Numbered from the stretch's first letter, positions 16,032 through 25,851 are shown. The stretch is 64,000 bases of DNA from Gilliamella apicola (GCF_000599985.1 NZ_CP007445.1:992001-1056000), one strand, 5' to 3'. Notes: generated by a model from the sequence alone, not told the origin. A program made the numbers and translations.

Positions 16032-18119
16032 TCAATTAGGAATAATTAGTTCACCATTTTGTTTCTTGATGATATCGTTCCTGTTAGGTGATTGTAATAT
16101 AGGTACTAAATTTTGGGCAGTAGCATCAGGTGTTAATGTAACTTTTCCTACGCGAGGCTTAGCATGAATCACTTGACTGTCTGGTAATGTTGCATTATTT
16201 GTTAAATTAGCCCACAACCACTCCATCGCATCCTCACCATAATAATCAATAGAGACAAGTGAATTATCAAATGGTGGTTTGCCTTCTAAATAACTACTAT
16301 TTTTTACCTCAATGTAACGTAATTGTGAATTGTTACCTTCCACTTTACTGTTTAAAGCTACGTAAGCGCGAGATGTATAATTTGGTAGTTGTTTTACATT
16401 GTTGCGACCATGGATGATAAATGTCTTAATTCCATTTAAATTAGCAGAAGCAGAAACTTGTTTCATACCATTTTTAACTCGAGTATCTTTTAATTTATTA
16501 TATAAACAAATTGCTCCTTTACTATTGTAGTCAATTTCATCTTTACTATCGGAACTTGAATAGAAATCTCTTCTTGGTGAATGCATGTCTTGATTATTGA
16601 CAAGAGCCAACATGGTAGATTCATCTCCTAGCCATACCGGAAGTTGTCCATTTGCCAATCCCCATAATTGCTGGAATTCTATTTCGGATAAAGGTTCAAC
16701 TTTACCTACATAAAGAATTGGATTTTTTTGGGTGCTCGCGACTGAATAATTACACATATCTTCTATAACGTCATAACGGCCATAGGCACTAATATATTGA
16801 TAAGGTAAAGCTACTGTTTCTTTGAAATAAAAATATGGAAGTTGTCTATCCATTTCTGGTGTCCAACCATATTGACGTAATTTTTCAAGTGCTTCTTTTG
16901 GAGTCCCATGAATTAATAATTGTGCCTTTTTTAACGCATCACAACGATTTTGCGCATAGGTATAATTATCTGCAAAAGGCAAATTGATATCTTTATTACT
17001 ACTAATAATCGCTGGAACGGCGCAAGGAATATATAATGATGCATAAGTACTATATTCAGCTATTGAAAGATATTCAATTTTTGTAGGTGGTTTTTCACCG
17101 ACTTTTACAGTTACAGGTATTGTTTCAGAATAAGGAGTAATTTGTGGGTTAACTGCCACAATACCTTTTATCGTATTATTTTTATCTAGCTCTCCAGCTT
17201 TTAAAGCTGCCCCTGCGCCATCAGATGCACCATAAACTAATACTAACGTATTATCTTTATCAAATATGACTTTTTGAGTTTCTGAAAAGTGAGTGTTGAT
17301 TTGGTGAAAAGCAAACTCAATTGATTTTAAGACATATTCTCCCCAACGTTCTTCAGAATTTTGTTTTGAATGCAGTTGTTTTATTGCATAGCGATCAGGA
17401 TAGGTTTTTACATACTGCTCCCTATTTTTTATTTTTGGTTCAAACAGCAAATTATCTGATTTTATTTTTCCATCAATCGTAAAACCATATTGATTAGTTA
17501 TATCATAAATACCATTCCCTAACCCCTTATCATTATAAACAACTGCACAGTTATGACGAAGTCCCCATAGCCCTCTAATTTGTATATCATATGCATTAAA
17601 TAACCCATCAGAATTAGTTGATGGTACTGCAACAATACATGGTTTATTTTTATCAAAATCCAATGGGATTTGTACTAATAACCCTATACGTTCCTTGTTA
17701 TTTTCGAAAGTTGCTAATACCTCAGTGCCCGCTATTCTGCCATCAAATAAAGGTGTAAGATTTTTTCTTTGAAAACCAAAAAGTGTTCCTTCTCCTGTTT
17801 TGGTATCAATAAAACGATTCAATTTTAGTTTTCTAAGTTCTTGTGTGGTTGGTCGCTCTGGATCTGCAATGGTTGGTTTAATTATGAGTGTTGATAAAGC
17901 CGTGAATCCTAAACCTGCTGTCACTAAGTCATCGGTCTCACCGTCATAGTTAGTCGAACTTTCAATTGTTATCCCGGTTGGATAATCGATGAGGTTCATC
18001 TCTTCACGAGATATATTTAACCGTGAATCACTTTTAGCTTGAGCTACAAAAGGAATAATAGTTGAGGTAAAACATATTAACGATACCAATATTTTTATTT
18101 TTATATTTTTAATTCTCAT
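16032..18119 (-). CDS. Secreted 3-hydroxybutyrate oligomer hydrolase family protein
   Basis: A 695-residue exported hydrolase of the 3HBOH family, which in characterised members degrades oligomers of 3-hydroxybutyrate. The signal peptide MRIKNIKIKILVSLICF runs to a cleavage site near VAQA. Family-type features include YPTGITIESSTNYDGETDDL near the mature N terminus and LVYGASDGAGAALKAGE with the probable nucleophile Ser299. The upstream in-frame ATG at 18170 is less likely because AAGGA sits 10 bp before the ATG at 18119. No polyhydroxybutyrate synthesis genes are near, so the true substrate may be another ester. The next gene upstream, ilvY, is in the same direction. Confidence 0.75.
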   Translation of the reverse strand: MRIKNIKIKILVSLICFTSTIIPFVAQAKSDSRLNISREEMNLIDYPTGITIESSTNYDGETDDLVTAGLGFTALSTLIIKPTIADPERPTTQELRKLKLNRFIDTKTGEGTLFGFQRKNLTPLFDGRIAGTEVLATFENNKERIGLLVQIPLDFDKNKPCIVAVPSTNSDGLFNAYDIQIRGLWGLRHNCAVVYNDKGLGNGIYDITNQYGFTIDGKIKSDNLLFEPKIKNREQYVKTYPDRYAIKQLHSKQNSEERWGEYVLKSIEFAFHQINTHFSETQKVIFDKDNTLVLVYGASDGAGAALKAGELDKNNTIKGIVAVNPQITPYSETIPVTVKVGEKPPTKIEYLSIAEYSTYASLYIPCAVPAIISSNKDINLPFADNYTYAQNRCDALKKAQLLIHGTPKEALEKLRQYGWTPEMDRQLPYFYFKETVALPYQYISAYGRYDVIEDMCNYSVASTQKNPILYVGKVEPLSEIEFQQLWGLANGQLPVWLGDESTMLALVNNQDMHSPRRDFYSSSDSKDEIDYNSKGAICLYNKLKDTRVKNGMKQVSASANLNGIKTFIIHGRNNVKQLPNYTSRAYVALNSKVEGNNSQLRYIEVKNSSYLEGKPPFDNSLVSIDYYGEDAMEWLWANLTNNATLPDSQVIHAKPRVGKVTLTPDATAQNLVPILQSPNRNDIIKKQNGELIIPN

Positions 18120-18203
18120 TGTACATATTTCCTTTCTTAACAACCAAATTATTTTAGATAGAACTATCAAGATATTATTTTGCTTATTTTAAACAAAATA
18201 ATC

Positions 18204-19139
18204 TTAATTTTTAACTTGATGATTAAATATTTTATTTTTTTGATTATTGGGTAAATTAAGAACACAAAGTGTCCAAAATGCCGCAATGATTCTTTCGGAC
18301 AATCGTCTTTTTTGCACGCAAATGCCCACATCAAATGGTTCCATTAAATTGGTTGACCATTCGGTTATTCGCTCTCTAATTCTTTCAGGACTGTTTTCCA
18401 TTACCACTTTAGGCAACAATGCTACGCCACATCCCAATGCGACCATTGATACAATTGCTTCGTGTCCAGCAACAGTGGCATAAATTTTGGGGCTGATTAT
18501 TTTTTGTTGTTTAAACCAAAGATCAATTCGGTGTCGACTTGGTCCATGTTCAGGTAAAATAAAAGGAATATTATGCCAATCAGGCTGTTTTTGATGAAGT
18601 TTATCACTAAATGAACTGTTCAGCTTTGGTATCAACAGTACCATTTCAATTTCACCAAATTTTAAGAATTCAACACCAGCAGGTAATTGTTTGGGTTTAC
18701 CAGCGATCGCTAAGTCAGCAAGGTTTGATTGAACTTTCTCAACGGCATCGGCCGCATCGCCTGTCGATAACTTAATTTCAACCTGAGGATAATGAATACG
18801 GAATCTATCAAGTATTTCAGGTAAATGGCTATAAGCAGCTGTAACTGAACAAAAAAGGGTAAGTTCTCCGACTAATTGCTGATCTGATTGATCTAAATCT
18901 TGCCTTACTTGTTGATGTAGATTCACAACTTGTTGAGCAAAGCGTTTTACTTTTTCACCTTCAGATGTAATTTGTACTTGGCGATTATCTCGAATAAATA
19001 AGGTATGACCAAAATGCTCTTCCATACGTTGGATCTGTCTTGATAGCGTTGATGGACTTACGTGCATAGCATCGGCAGTCATACCAAAATGACAAGTTTC
19101 ACATAAATGTAAGTACAATTTTAGATCACGGATATTCAT
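18204..19139 (-). CDS. ilvY: LysR-type regulator IlvY
   Basis: About 311 residues. N-terminal HTH HVSPSTLSRQIQRMEEHFG and the effector domain segments CSVTAAYSHLP, DRFR, KLSTGDAADA, DLAIAGKP, YATVAGHEAIVSMVALGCG and LLPKVVMENSPE are close to identical to E. coli IlvY, the activator of ketol-acid reductoisomerase gene ilvC. The start at 19139 (MNIRDLK, like E. coli MDLRDLK) has GGAA nearby; an in-frame ATG 12 bp upstream is possible. In E. coli ilvY is divergent from ilvC. Here the divergent neighbour is prfC, so its target must be elsewhere or its role has changed. Confidence 0.88.
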   Translation of the reverse strand: MNIRDLKLYLHLCETCHFGMTADAMHVSPSTLSRQIQRMEEHFGHTLFIRDNRQVQITSEGEKVKRFAQQVVNLHQQVRQDLDQSDQQLVGELTLFCSVTAAYSHLPEILDRFRIHYPQVEIKLSTGDAADAVEKVQSNLADLAIAGKPKQLPAGVEFLKFGEIEMVLLIPKLNSSFSDKLHQKQPDWHNIPFILPEHGPSRHRIDLWFKQQKIISPKIYATVAGHEAIVSMVALGCGVALLPKVVMENSPERIRERITEWSTNLMEPFDVGICVQKRRLSERIIAAFWTLCVLNLPNNQKNKIFNHQVKN

Positions 19140-19345
19140 AACAAGTTCCATTTTTATACTGAAACGTTAGTGTAATCTGAAACTTCTTGTCAAAAAGACA
19201 AATAACAGCTAACAACATTTAAGTTAAACATTATGCATAGATACACAAATAAGGCAAATGACATCATTTATAACATCAATGGCAAAACAGTTACAGACCT
19301 GTTAAAATACGCGATTATTTTGTGTTGATTAAAACAGTTAATTTT

Positions 19346-20938
19346 ATGACAGAACAAGCTTATTTAGATGAGGTGAATGCACGTCGCACTTTTGCTATCA
19401 TCTCGCATCCTGATGCAGGTAAAACAACCATTACGGAAAAAGTGCTATTATTTGGACAGGCGATTCAAACAGCGGGTACGGTTAAAGGTCGAGGTGCGAA
19501 TGCTCAACATGCCAAGTCTGACTGGATGGAGATGGAAAAACAGCGTGGTATTTCAATTACCACATCGGTTATGCAGTTTCCTTATAACAATTGTTTAGTT
19601 AACTTATTAGATACTCCAGGGCATGAAGACTTCTCAGAAGATACTTACCGTACTTTAACAGCGGTTGATAGTTGCTTAATGGTTATTGATGCGGCAAAAG
19701 GGGTCGAAGATCGTACTCGCAAATTGATGGAAGTTACTCGTTTGCGTACCACGCCAATTTTAACCTTTATGAATAAGCTTGACCGTGATATTCGTGATCC
19801 GATGGAATTGCTTGATGAAGTTGAAAATGAACTCAATATCATGTGTGCACCAATCACATGGCCAATTGGGTGTGGTAAGCTATTTAAAGGTGTTTATCAT
19901 TTAGCTAAGGATGAAACGTACCTGTATCAATCTGGTCAAGGTCATACCATTCAAGAAGTTCGAATTATTAAAGGTTTAACAAATCCTGATTTAGATGTTG
20001 CTGTAGGCGATGACTTAGCTAAGCAATTGCGAGAAGAGTTAGAATTAGTGCAAGGCGCATCAAATGAATTTGATCTAGAAGCTTTCTTATCAGGCGATTT
20101 AACGCCAGTCTTTTTTGGTACCGCATTAGGTAATTTTGGTGTCGATCATATGTTGGATGGTTTAACGGCTTGGGCACCGACACCGCAACCTCGTCAAACT
20201 GATAAACGTGAAGTTGAATCATCAGAAGAAAAATTTAGCGGTTTTGTATTTAAAATTCAAGCCAATATGGATCCAAAACATCGTGACCGTGTGGCATTTA
20301 TGCGCATTGTATCGGGTAGATACGAAAAAGGGATGAAGTTGCGTCATGTTCGATTGGCTAAAGATGTTAATATTTCTGATGCATTAACCTTTATGGCTGG
20401 CGATCGTGAGCATGTTGAAGAAGCTTACGCTGGCGATATTATTGGTTTACACAATCATGGCACAATTCAAATTGGTGATACTTTCACCCAAGGTGAAGAT
20501 TTCAAATTTACTGGTATTCCTAACTTTGCACCAGAACTGTTCCGTCGCATCCGCTTAAAAGATCCGCTTAAGCAAAAACAGCTATTAAAAGGATTGGTAC
20601 AACTGTCAGAAGAGGGTGCTGTGCAAGTATTTCGTCCAATCACTAACAATGATTTAATTGTCGGTGCTGTTGGTGTACTTCAGTTTGATGTGGTGGTTGC
20701 ACGCTTGAAATCTGAATATAATGTTGAGGCAATTTATGAACCAGTTAATGTCACAACAGCGCGTTGGGTTGAGTGTAGCGATGTGAAGAAACTTGAAGAG
20801 TTTAAACGCAAATGTGAGCAAAATTTAGCATTAGATGGCGGTGATAACTTATCTTATATTGCGCCAAGTATGGTTAATTTGAATTTAACCCAAGAGAGGT
20901 ATCCTGATGTTGAATTTAGAAAGACACGTGAACATTAA
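19346..20938 (+). CDS. prfC: Peptide chain release factor 3
   Basis: 530 residues (E. coli 529). Translation GTPase that recycles RF1/RF2 from the ribosome after peptide release. G motifs are clear: SHPDAGKTT (P-loop), RGISITTSV (switch I), DTPGHEDF (G3) and NKLD (G4). The C-terminal domains follow E. coli RF3 closely to the final FRKTREH. The ATG at 19346 ([10 protein letters not shown]) is chosen over a GTG at 19322, which only adds a non-conserved extension. It is divergent from ilvY and ends before a strong terminator. Confidence 0.97.
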   Translation: MTEQAYLDEVNARRTFAIISHPDAGKTTITEKVLLFGQAIQTAGTVKGRGANAQHAKSDWMEMEKQRGISITTSVMQFPYNNCLVNLLDTPGHEDFSEDTYRTLTAVDSCLMVIDAAKGVEDRTRKLMEVTRLRTTPILTFMNKLDRDIRDPMELLDEVENELNIMCAPITWPIGCGKLFKGVYHLAKDETYLYQSGQGHTIQEVRIIKGLTNPDLDVAVGDDLAKQLREELELVQGASNEFDLEAFLSGDLTPVFFGTALGNFGVDHMLDGLTAWAPTPQPRQTDKREVESSEEKFSGFVFKIQANMDPKHRDRVAFMRIVSGRYEKGMKLRHVRLAKDVNISDALTFMAGDREHVEEAYAGDIIGLHNHGTIQIGDTFTQGEDFKFTGIPNFAPELFRRIRLKDPLKQKQLLKGLVQLSEEGAVQVFRPITNNDLIVGAVGVLQFDVVVARLKSEYNVEAIYEPVNVTTARWVECSDVKKLEEFKRKCEQNLALDGGDNLSYIAPSMVNLNLTQERYPDVEFRKTREH

Positions 20939-20948
20939 TCTTTTTTGG

Positions 20949-20992
20949 AGCACATGTGCTAATAATTAAAGAGCTGGTTTGCCAGCTCTTTT
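20949..20992 (+). terminator. prfC: Terminator after prfC, preceded by a 12-bp palindrome
   Basis: Stem AAAGAGCTGG (20968-20977) and CCAGCTCTTT (20982-20991) with a TTTG loop. Because the arms begin with A and end with T, it can act for prfC and for the convergent polysaccharide operon. Just upstream, AGCACATGTGCT (20949-20960) is a perfect palindrome of unknown role. Confidence 0.85.
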
Positions 20993-21016
20993 GCTATATT
21001 TAAAAGGCGTTTATAG

Positions 21017-22318
21017 TTATAAAGCAAGACCATGTAGGGCAATGCCGTCAAAAGATCGCCATTGAGCTAAGTCATTTTCCAGTAACCTTACCGTTTCAAA
21101 TAACTTTTCCTCATCCCCCATAAAACTAATTTCATTATTTCCTATTCTTGCAGATAAGTGCGAAGAGTCAGTATAAACATCATTATCACCACTAGGATTA
21201 TCTTTTTGGCGTAAAATAACATTGCTATCATTGGATGCAAATTTTTCAATCTCGTTATTAGTTATAATCGGAATGTAAAAACTCTGAACTTCTTCAAAAA
21301 GTAGACTATTTTCGAGCGCAATAATAATTTTTTTTTCGTTTTGAACACCCCAAGTTAACCAATCCTTACTAATATTATAAATATCTGGGTAATTAGTACG
21401 GTAAGCCATAATAATATATTTTGAGATATAGGAGGATTGAATGTTTTTTACAATTCGCTCGTCAATATCTTTATTGAGTAACCAAAAAGGGATGACAACC
21501 TCGATTTTATCACCCCATGACTGACTGAGCATTTCTATGGCATTATTCCAAAGTTGCCAAAAATGGTTGGCATCTTGATTATATTCTTTTAATACATAAG
21601 GTTCGATATCATACTGAATACCAGCAAGACAAGGCTTGTCTTCACGCATAGAACAAAACTGTTTAATTATTTTATTGCGCCTAATGGCATTTTTTAAGCC
21701 AGAGTCTATGACCATATACGGTGAACCTTCTACCGCAATGATTTTTATTTGATTTTCATAGGCAATATCAAGGAGTTGATTTAACTGTTCTTTAAATTTT
21801 ATTGTTTCATTTTCAATTGCTAATTGTAGATATATCTGATTGATGCCTTTAGACTTAATTTTTATTATAAATTGTTCTGGAGAAGTATCCCAAGTACGAG
21901 TTTCCCAATTCCACATTCCAAGATTAATTGATTTTTTTGTAACTTGTTGATTATTAATGACAGGAGGTTGGGTAGTAATTGTTTGATTCTCGGAGATAGT
22001 ATTATCATTTTGTATCGAAGCAACCATTTCAGTCGTGGTGGTGGATTTAACTTTATCGTTGTCAACGTAGCTAGATGAAATTAAATTGTTATTTTGTTCT
22101 TTTTCCGAGGAAATTGAGGTAAAGATCAGGTTTTGGGTTTTACTTGAAAATGCTTTTTTTTTATACTGATATGAATCTTCATTTGATTGCTCCTCTAACA
22201 CATTATAAGTACCGTTTGGAGTTTTACATAAAAAAAGATCGACAGCAAAAGAAGGAGTTATAGTCAAAGCTAGTATAAGTAATAGGATAAATCGTATTGT
22301 AATCACATTATTTGTCAA
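21017..22318 (-). CDS. Secreted TIM-barrel-like protein of a polysaccharide operon (putative glycoside hydrolase)
   Basis: A 433-residue protein, last gene of the four-gene operon. The signal peptide has a hydrophobic core FILLLILALTI and a cleavage site near PSFA-VD. Residues about 40-125 are Ser/Thr/Asn-rich and look like a linker. From residue 130 a barrel-like pattern of strands and helices runs to the end: LGMWNWE, INQIYLQLAI, IKIIAVEGSP, LAGIQYDIEPYV, KIEVVIPFWLL, YIIMAYRT, KIIIALEN and FDGIALHGL. Asp237 and Glu239 in IQYDIEP occupy a strand end where barrel hydrolases place catalytic acids. I recognise no named family. It could trim the polymer, as PgaB or BcsZ do in other systems. It starts with TTG 11 bp inside the synthase gene; GGAGAG upstream supports this start, with a GTG 12 bp later as alternative. 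Confidence 0.55.
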   Translation of the reverse strand: MTNNVITIRFILLLILALTITPSFAVDLFLCKTPNGTYNVLEEQSNEDSYQYKKKAFSSKTQNLIFTSISSEKEQNNNLISSSYVDNDKVKSTTTTEMVASIQNDNTISENQTITTQPPVINNQQVTKKSINLGMWNWETRTWDTSPEQFIIKIKSKGINQIYLQLAIENETIKFKEQLNQLLDIAYENQIKIIAVEGSPYMVIDSGLKNAIRRNKIIKQFCSMREDKPCLAGIQYDIEPYVLKEYNQDANHFWQLWNNAIEMLSQSWGDKIEVVIPFWLLNKDIDERIVKNIQSSYISKYIIMAYRTNYPDIYNISKDWLTWGVQNEKKIIIALENSLLFEEVQSFYIPIITNNEIEKFASNDSNVILRQKDNPSGDNDVYTDSSHLSARIGNNEISFMGDEEKLFETVRLLENDLAQWRSFDGIALHGLAL

Positions 22319-23747
22319 ATTTGACTCTCTCCATTTTTCCCCAAGATATTTTACCTTTTTTCAATCGAAGAAAACCTTTAAGTTTCCAGAACAAACAAAT
22401 TTGCCGATAACCAAAATTTTCCAACAAAGATATTAAAAAAAGTGATAATAAATATTTTACTTTATCAAGTCCCTTTAGCAATAATCCATCTATGGCAATG
22501 GCTACTGAAGTAATTAATATATTGTAACAAATGACTAGCAAAAAATAGGATAAGACTAGATTACCATTCACAATCTCAAGATACCAAAAGAGCGGTAGTA
22601 ATATGTAACCTAAAAATTCAGACAATGGCCCTATAATATCGGTTAATATTGAAAAGGGTAAAATTAAAAAACTAATTCTGCGGTATTTTATATCAAAAGT
22701 TAAATTTTGGAAATGAAAAAATGTTTGTAATGCGCCAATATGCCAGCGAATACGTTGATTTCGTAAAACACTCCATTTTTCAGGAACCTGTGTCCAGCAA
22801 ATGGCTGTTGGGACATATTTAATTTTATAATCAACCTTTGAATCATAAATATATTTATGTAATTTAACTGTAAAGTCATAATCTTCACCTACCGAACCAA
22901 CGGAAAATCCACCAATGCGAATGGCAAAATCACGACGAAACAAGCCAAAAGCCCCTGATATAATTGGTAACGCGCTAATATGATTCCAAGCAACTTTTGC
23001 CATTAAAAAAGAACGCATATATTCGACAATTTGTAATTGAACAATGTATTTTTTAGATAACTTGATTTTTTTCACTACCCCATTTTTGATCAAACAACTA
23101 TTGGCAACGCGTACTGTTCCGCCAACTGCAATCGTTTTTGGATCGTCAATGAAGGGAACCATAGCATTTGTAAGAGCATCGGGTGCTAAAATTGAATCAG
23201 CATCTAAAAGACAAATAATCGGTGAACGACTTAAATTAATCGCAGCGTTATGTGCATCAGCTTTGCCACCATTGACTTTATCGATAACACGTAATCGGCT
23301 ATCTTTACGCGAAACATAAACACCTTTTATTTGAGCATGTGAAAGATGATTTGGATTATTAGTATTGAGATTGTGTAAAGTTTTTTCTAAATTAAAAAAT
23401 TGATTAATTAATTCAAAAGTATCATCAGTTGAGCCATCATTGACAACTATCACATCTGCATTAGGATAATCAGTAGCAAGAATAGACTTGATACTTTCAA
23501 TTATGGTTACACTTTCATTATAAGCAGGCATAATAATTGTAATTGGATGTAACATACCGTCATTTTTTTGTATACTTTGTATTTTTCTTTCTTTATGTGG
23601 ATTATCAAAAAACACATATAACGCTATGATAAGTTGTATAAAGTAAATGAAAATTTGTAACAGTCCAATAAACATAATAATAAAAACTGTCGCTTGCATT
23701 GAAACAACTAAAGAGTTGTATATATAACTATTCATAATGTTGCCCAT
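22308..23747 (-). CDS. Processive family 2 glycosyltransferase (PgaC/BcsA-like polysaccharide synthase)
   Basis: A 479-residue inner-membrane glycosyltransferase. N-terminal membrane segments (residues about 13-47) precede a GT2 catalytic domain: MPAYNES (73-79), VVNDGSTDDT (101-110), DKVNGGKADAHNAA, the DAD motif at 182-184, SGAFGLFRRD, the acidic GED motif at 287-289 and QRIRW at 331-335. The Q-x-x-R-W motif marks processive synthases. Further membrane helices follow to about residue 450. There is no PilZ domain, unlike BcsA. It overlaps both neighbours by about 11-16 bp. The sugar polymerised cannot be told. ATGs at 23747 and 23735 are both possible starts. Confidence 0.85.
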   Translation of the reverse strand: MGNIMNSYIYNSLVVSMQATVFIIMFIGLLQIFIYFIQLIIALYVFFDNPHKERKIQSIQKNDGMLHPITIIMPAYNESVTIIESIKSILATDYPNADVIVVNDGSTDDTFELINQFFNLEKTLHNLNTNNPNHLSHAQIKGVYVSRKDSRLRVIDKVNGGKADAHNAAINLSRSPIICLLDADSILAPDALTNAMVPFIDDPKTIAVGGTVRVANSCLIKNGVVKKIKLSKKYIVQLQIVEYMRSFLMAKVAWNHISALPIISGAFGLFRRDFAIRIGGFSVGSVGEDYDFTVKLHKYIYDSKVDYKIKYVPTAICWTQVPEKWSVLRNQRIRWHIGALQTFFHFQNLTFDIKYRRISFLILPFSILTDIIGPLSEFLGYILLPLFWYLEIVNGNLVLSYFLLVICYNILITSVAIAIDGLLLKGLDKVKYLLSLFLISLLENFGYRQICLFWKLKGFLRLKKGKISWGKMERVKFDK

Positions 23748-24673
23748 ACTTTATTTTTATAAAAACTGTTATTGATATCATCCCAATAAACAAATAATTT
23801 TGTATCAAAATTAAAGTTTTTTGTTATAAGCTCCTGAATATTACATATCCTATCTTGATAACAAAGTTCATTAATGAAATTTAAAATATAACAACTGTGA
23901 ATGATTCCTGATGCTTTACATTGCAAACCAAGTAAAGTTTCAAATAATTGTTGCATGTAATCTCGTTGATCTTCTCTGGCAAACATAACATAAGGCGTTA
24001 TGTAGTTATTGGAAATTTCTCTTAACATGGTAAGTAACGTACTATTGAAATTACTTGATTCTTCGTCAATTACTTGTGATTCAAATTGTAATAAGTTATA
24101 CGATGGAATAAGACGTAAAAAGCAAAATAATCCTTTTTGTGGTATTGTATTGAACAACTTAGTAATGAGGTCGATTAAGGATACATTGGGATTACTGATT
24201 ACTAAGCTTAATGCAGCAGCGATAGCAACTTCTTGCCTAGGGTCTAAACAAGCTTTTTCTAAAGCTATAAATGATTTTTGGCATGGGTAGTAAGACAACA
24301 TATTAGCAGCATCAACTCGTTGTTGAACAGTTCCTTTATGTAAGAGTGCACGTAATTTTGTTTGGAATGTTTCTTCTGCAAAAAAAGGTAGAAATTCTTG
24401 CACTTCATAGCGTTGCTTTTTGGCAAAAAAAGCGACAATCAGTATTAGTGATCCCGATGATAATGTTTTATCAATGGCATTTTTAAAAATAATTTTATTG
24501 TTTTGTTTAATGCTTTGGTTGTAGGCCGTAATTAAGGTTACTTTTAACTTATTGAAGTGTCGCCGTTGGTTTCTTCTTTTAAAGTAAATTATCGAGGTTA
24601 TGATTATTACAATGAAACCAAACAGCACAAAACTACCATTATAGATATTGATATAACGTATTAGAATTTCCAT
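23732..24673 (-). CDS. Membrane-anchored HEAT-repeat-like protein of the polysaccharide operon
   Basis: About 313 residues. One transmembrane helix near the N terminus (SFVLFGFIVIIITSIIYF) is followed by a basic segment (KRRNQRRHFNK), giving a likely cytoplasmic body. The body is helical with HEAT-like units, clearest in QRVDAANMLSYY and RQEVAIAAALSLVIS. HEAT proteins usually act as scaffolds, so it may hold or regulate the synthase encoded downstream; that is inference. The ATG at 24673 lies inside the end of the upstream gene; a GTG at 24685 is the alternative. It has no counterpart in the pga, bcs, pel or alg operons that I know. Confidence 0.55.
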   Translation of the reverse strand: MEILIRYINIYNGSFVLFGFIVIIITSIIYFKRRNQRRHFNKLKVTLITAYNQSIKQNNKIIFKNAIDKTLSSGSLILIVAFFAKKQRYEVQEFLPFFAEETFQTKLRALLHKGTVQQRVDAANMLSYYPCQKSFIALEKACLDPRQEVAIAAALSLVISNPNVSLIDLITKLFNTIPQKGLFCFLRLIPSYNLLQFESQVIDEESSNFNSTLLTMLREISNNYITPYVMFAREDQRDYMQQLFETLLGLQCKASGIIHSCYILNFINELCYQDRICNIQELITKNFNFDTKLFVYWDDINNSFYKNKVWATL

Positions 24674-25851
24674 TTTATTCCGCACCCTATAGTATTTTTG
24701 TTATACAACTTATGGTTATGGGTTGTTTCTTTACGATCTTCGTTCGTATAGTTGATATTTATGGTAACGATTTCAGATATGTCATAAGAAAACCCAACAA
24801 AACGAGCAGACACTTTAATTAATGAACGGGTAAAATTACTTGACCGATCCGATGTTTCTTGAGAATTAGAATAACCAGCAAATAAGTGTAGTTTTTCGGT
24901 AGGCGAATCGGTTATTTTAAGTAAAAAACCGCTCATATGTTTATTATCTTGATCAAAGGTATTATTCCATTTTCCTGATAAAGACAGTCGTTCACCAAAA
25001 AAATATTGGATTATACCTGGATCGATACTTTTAATGTTCCCATCATCGTAATGATCTAACTTCATATCCAAAGTAACATGAAAAGAGTTAACATTTTGAT
25101 TTACTGAATCAAATAAAATGTAATCGATTCCATTAATTAGCGTGTATTTGGCAAATAATTTATTTTGGGGGGAGATAAATCCTGTTAAATAACCGTACGC
25201 TCTGTCGTTAAAAGTGTGCCAAAGTGTTCCCCCATATTTTTGATCGTTCATATGAAAACGTTGTGATTGTGCAAAATATCCCGTTATCGTATCTGTTTTA
25301 GATAATTTATAAGATAGAGCCATTTCCATTTCGTTCCAATCGGCATAAGACTTTGATAAATGGCTATGGGTACCTCCTAAATTAAAATCCCAATTATGAA
25401 TAGAATTTTTTATGGCTTCGATGGTTTTGCTAATTGTTAACAATTGAACATCATTAGGTGATTGTTCTATATATTGATTTAGCAATTTTTCCGCTTCATC
25501 TGGATCATCAGGATTTTGCGCTAAAATAACGCTCACCAAACCATATTGTGCATCAACATAGTTAGGTGAAATGGATAAAGCCTTTTGAAATGATTGTTTG
25601 GCTTGGTCTAATTTGCCTAATGCATAATAATTGAAACCCAACTGAACCAAGACATCAGAATTAGTTGGTGATAGTTGATTTGCAATTTGCAGTTTTGACA
25701 ATGCGAGTTTAAAATTCTGAAACTTTTTAGCCTCTATACTCTCTTTAAGCAGTTGATCGGCTTTTATAGCGTTATCAAAGTCGTTGTTGTCGGCTATAGC
25801 TGTGGAGCTATAAGTTAAAATACTAATAATTAAGACGATTCTATAGAACAT
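24661..25851 (-). CDS. TPR plus outer-membrane beta-barrel protein (YaiO/PgaA-like exporter candidate)
   Basis: A 396-residue protein, first gene of the operon, with signal peptide (cleavage near STAIA-DN) and a good ribosome binding site (AAGGAT). Residues about 20-145 carry TPR units (SDVLVQLGFNYYALGKLDQA; AKQSFQKALSISPNYVDAQY). The C-terminal about 240 residues alternate polar and aromatic residues as in outer-membrane barrels, ending in KWKF with the terminal Phe typical of barrel assembly. TPR followed by barrel is the architecture of PgaA and YaiO, which export or guide polysaccharide across the outer membrane. With the synthase in the same operon, export is the natural inference. Confidence 0.7.
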   Translation of the reverse strand: MFYRIVLIISILTYSSTAIADNNDFDNAIKADQLLKESIEAKKFQNFKLALSKLQIANQLSPTNSDVLVQLGFNYYALGKLDQAKQSFQKALSISPNYVDAQYGLVSVILAQNPDDPDEAEKLLNQYIEQSPNDVQLLTISKTIEAIKNSIHNWDFNLGGTHSHLSKSYADWNEMEMALSYKLSKTDTITGYFAQSQRFHMNDQKYGGTLWHTFNDRAYGYLTGFISPQNKLFAKYTLINGIDYILFDSVNQNVNSFHVTLDMKLDHYDDGNIKSIDPGIIQYFFGERLSLSGKWNNTFDQDNKHMSGFLLKITDSPTEKLHLFAGYSNSQETSDRSSNFTRSLIKVSARFVGFSYDISEIVTININYTNEDRKETTHNHKLYNKNTIGCGIKWKF

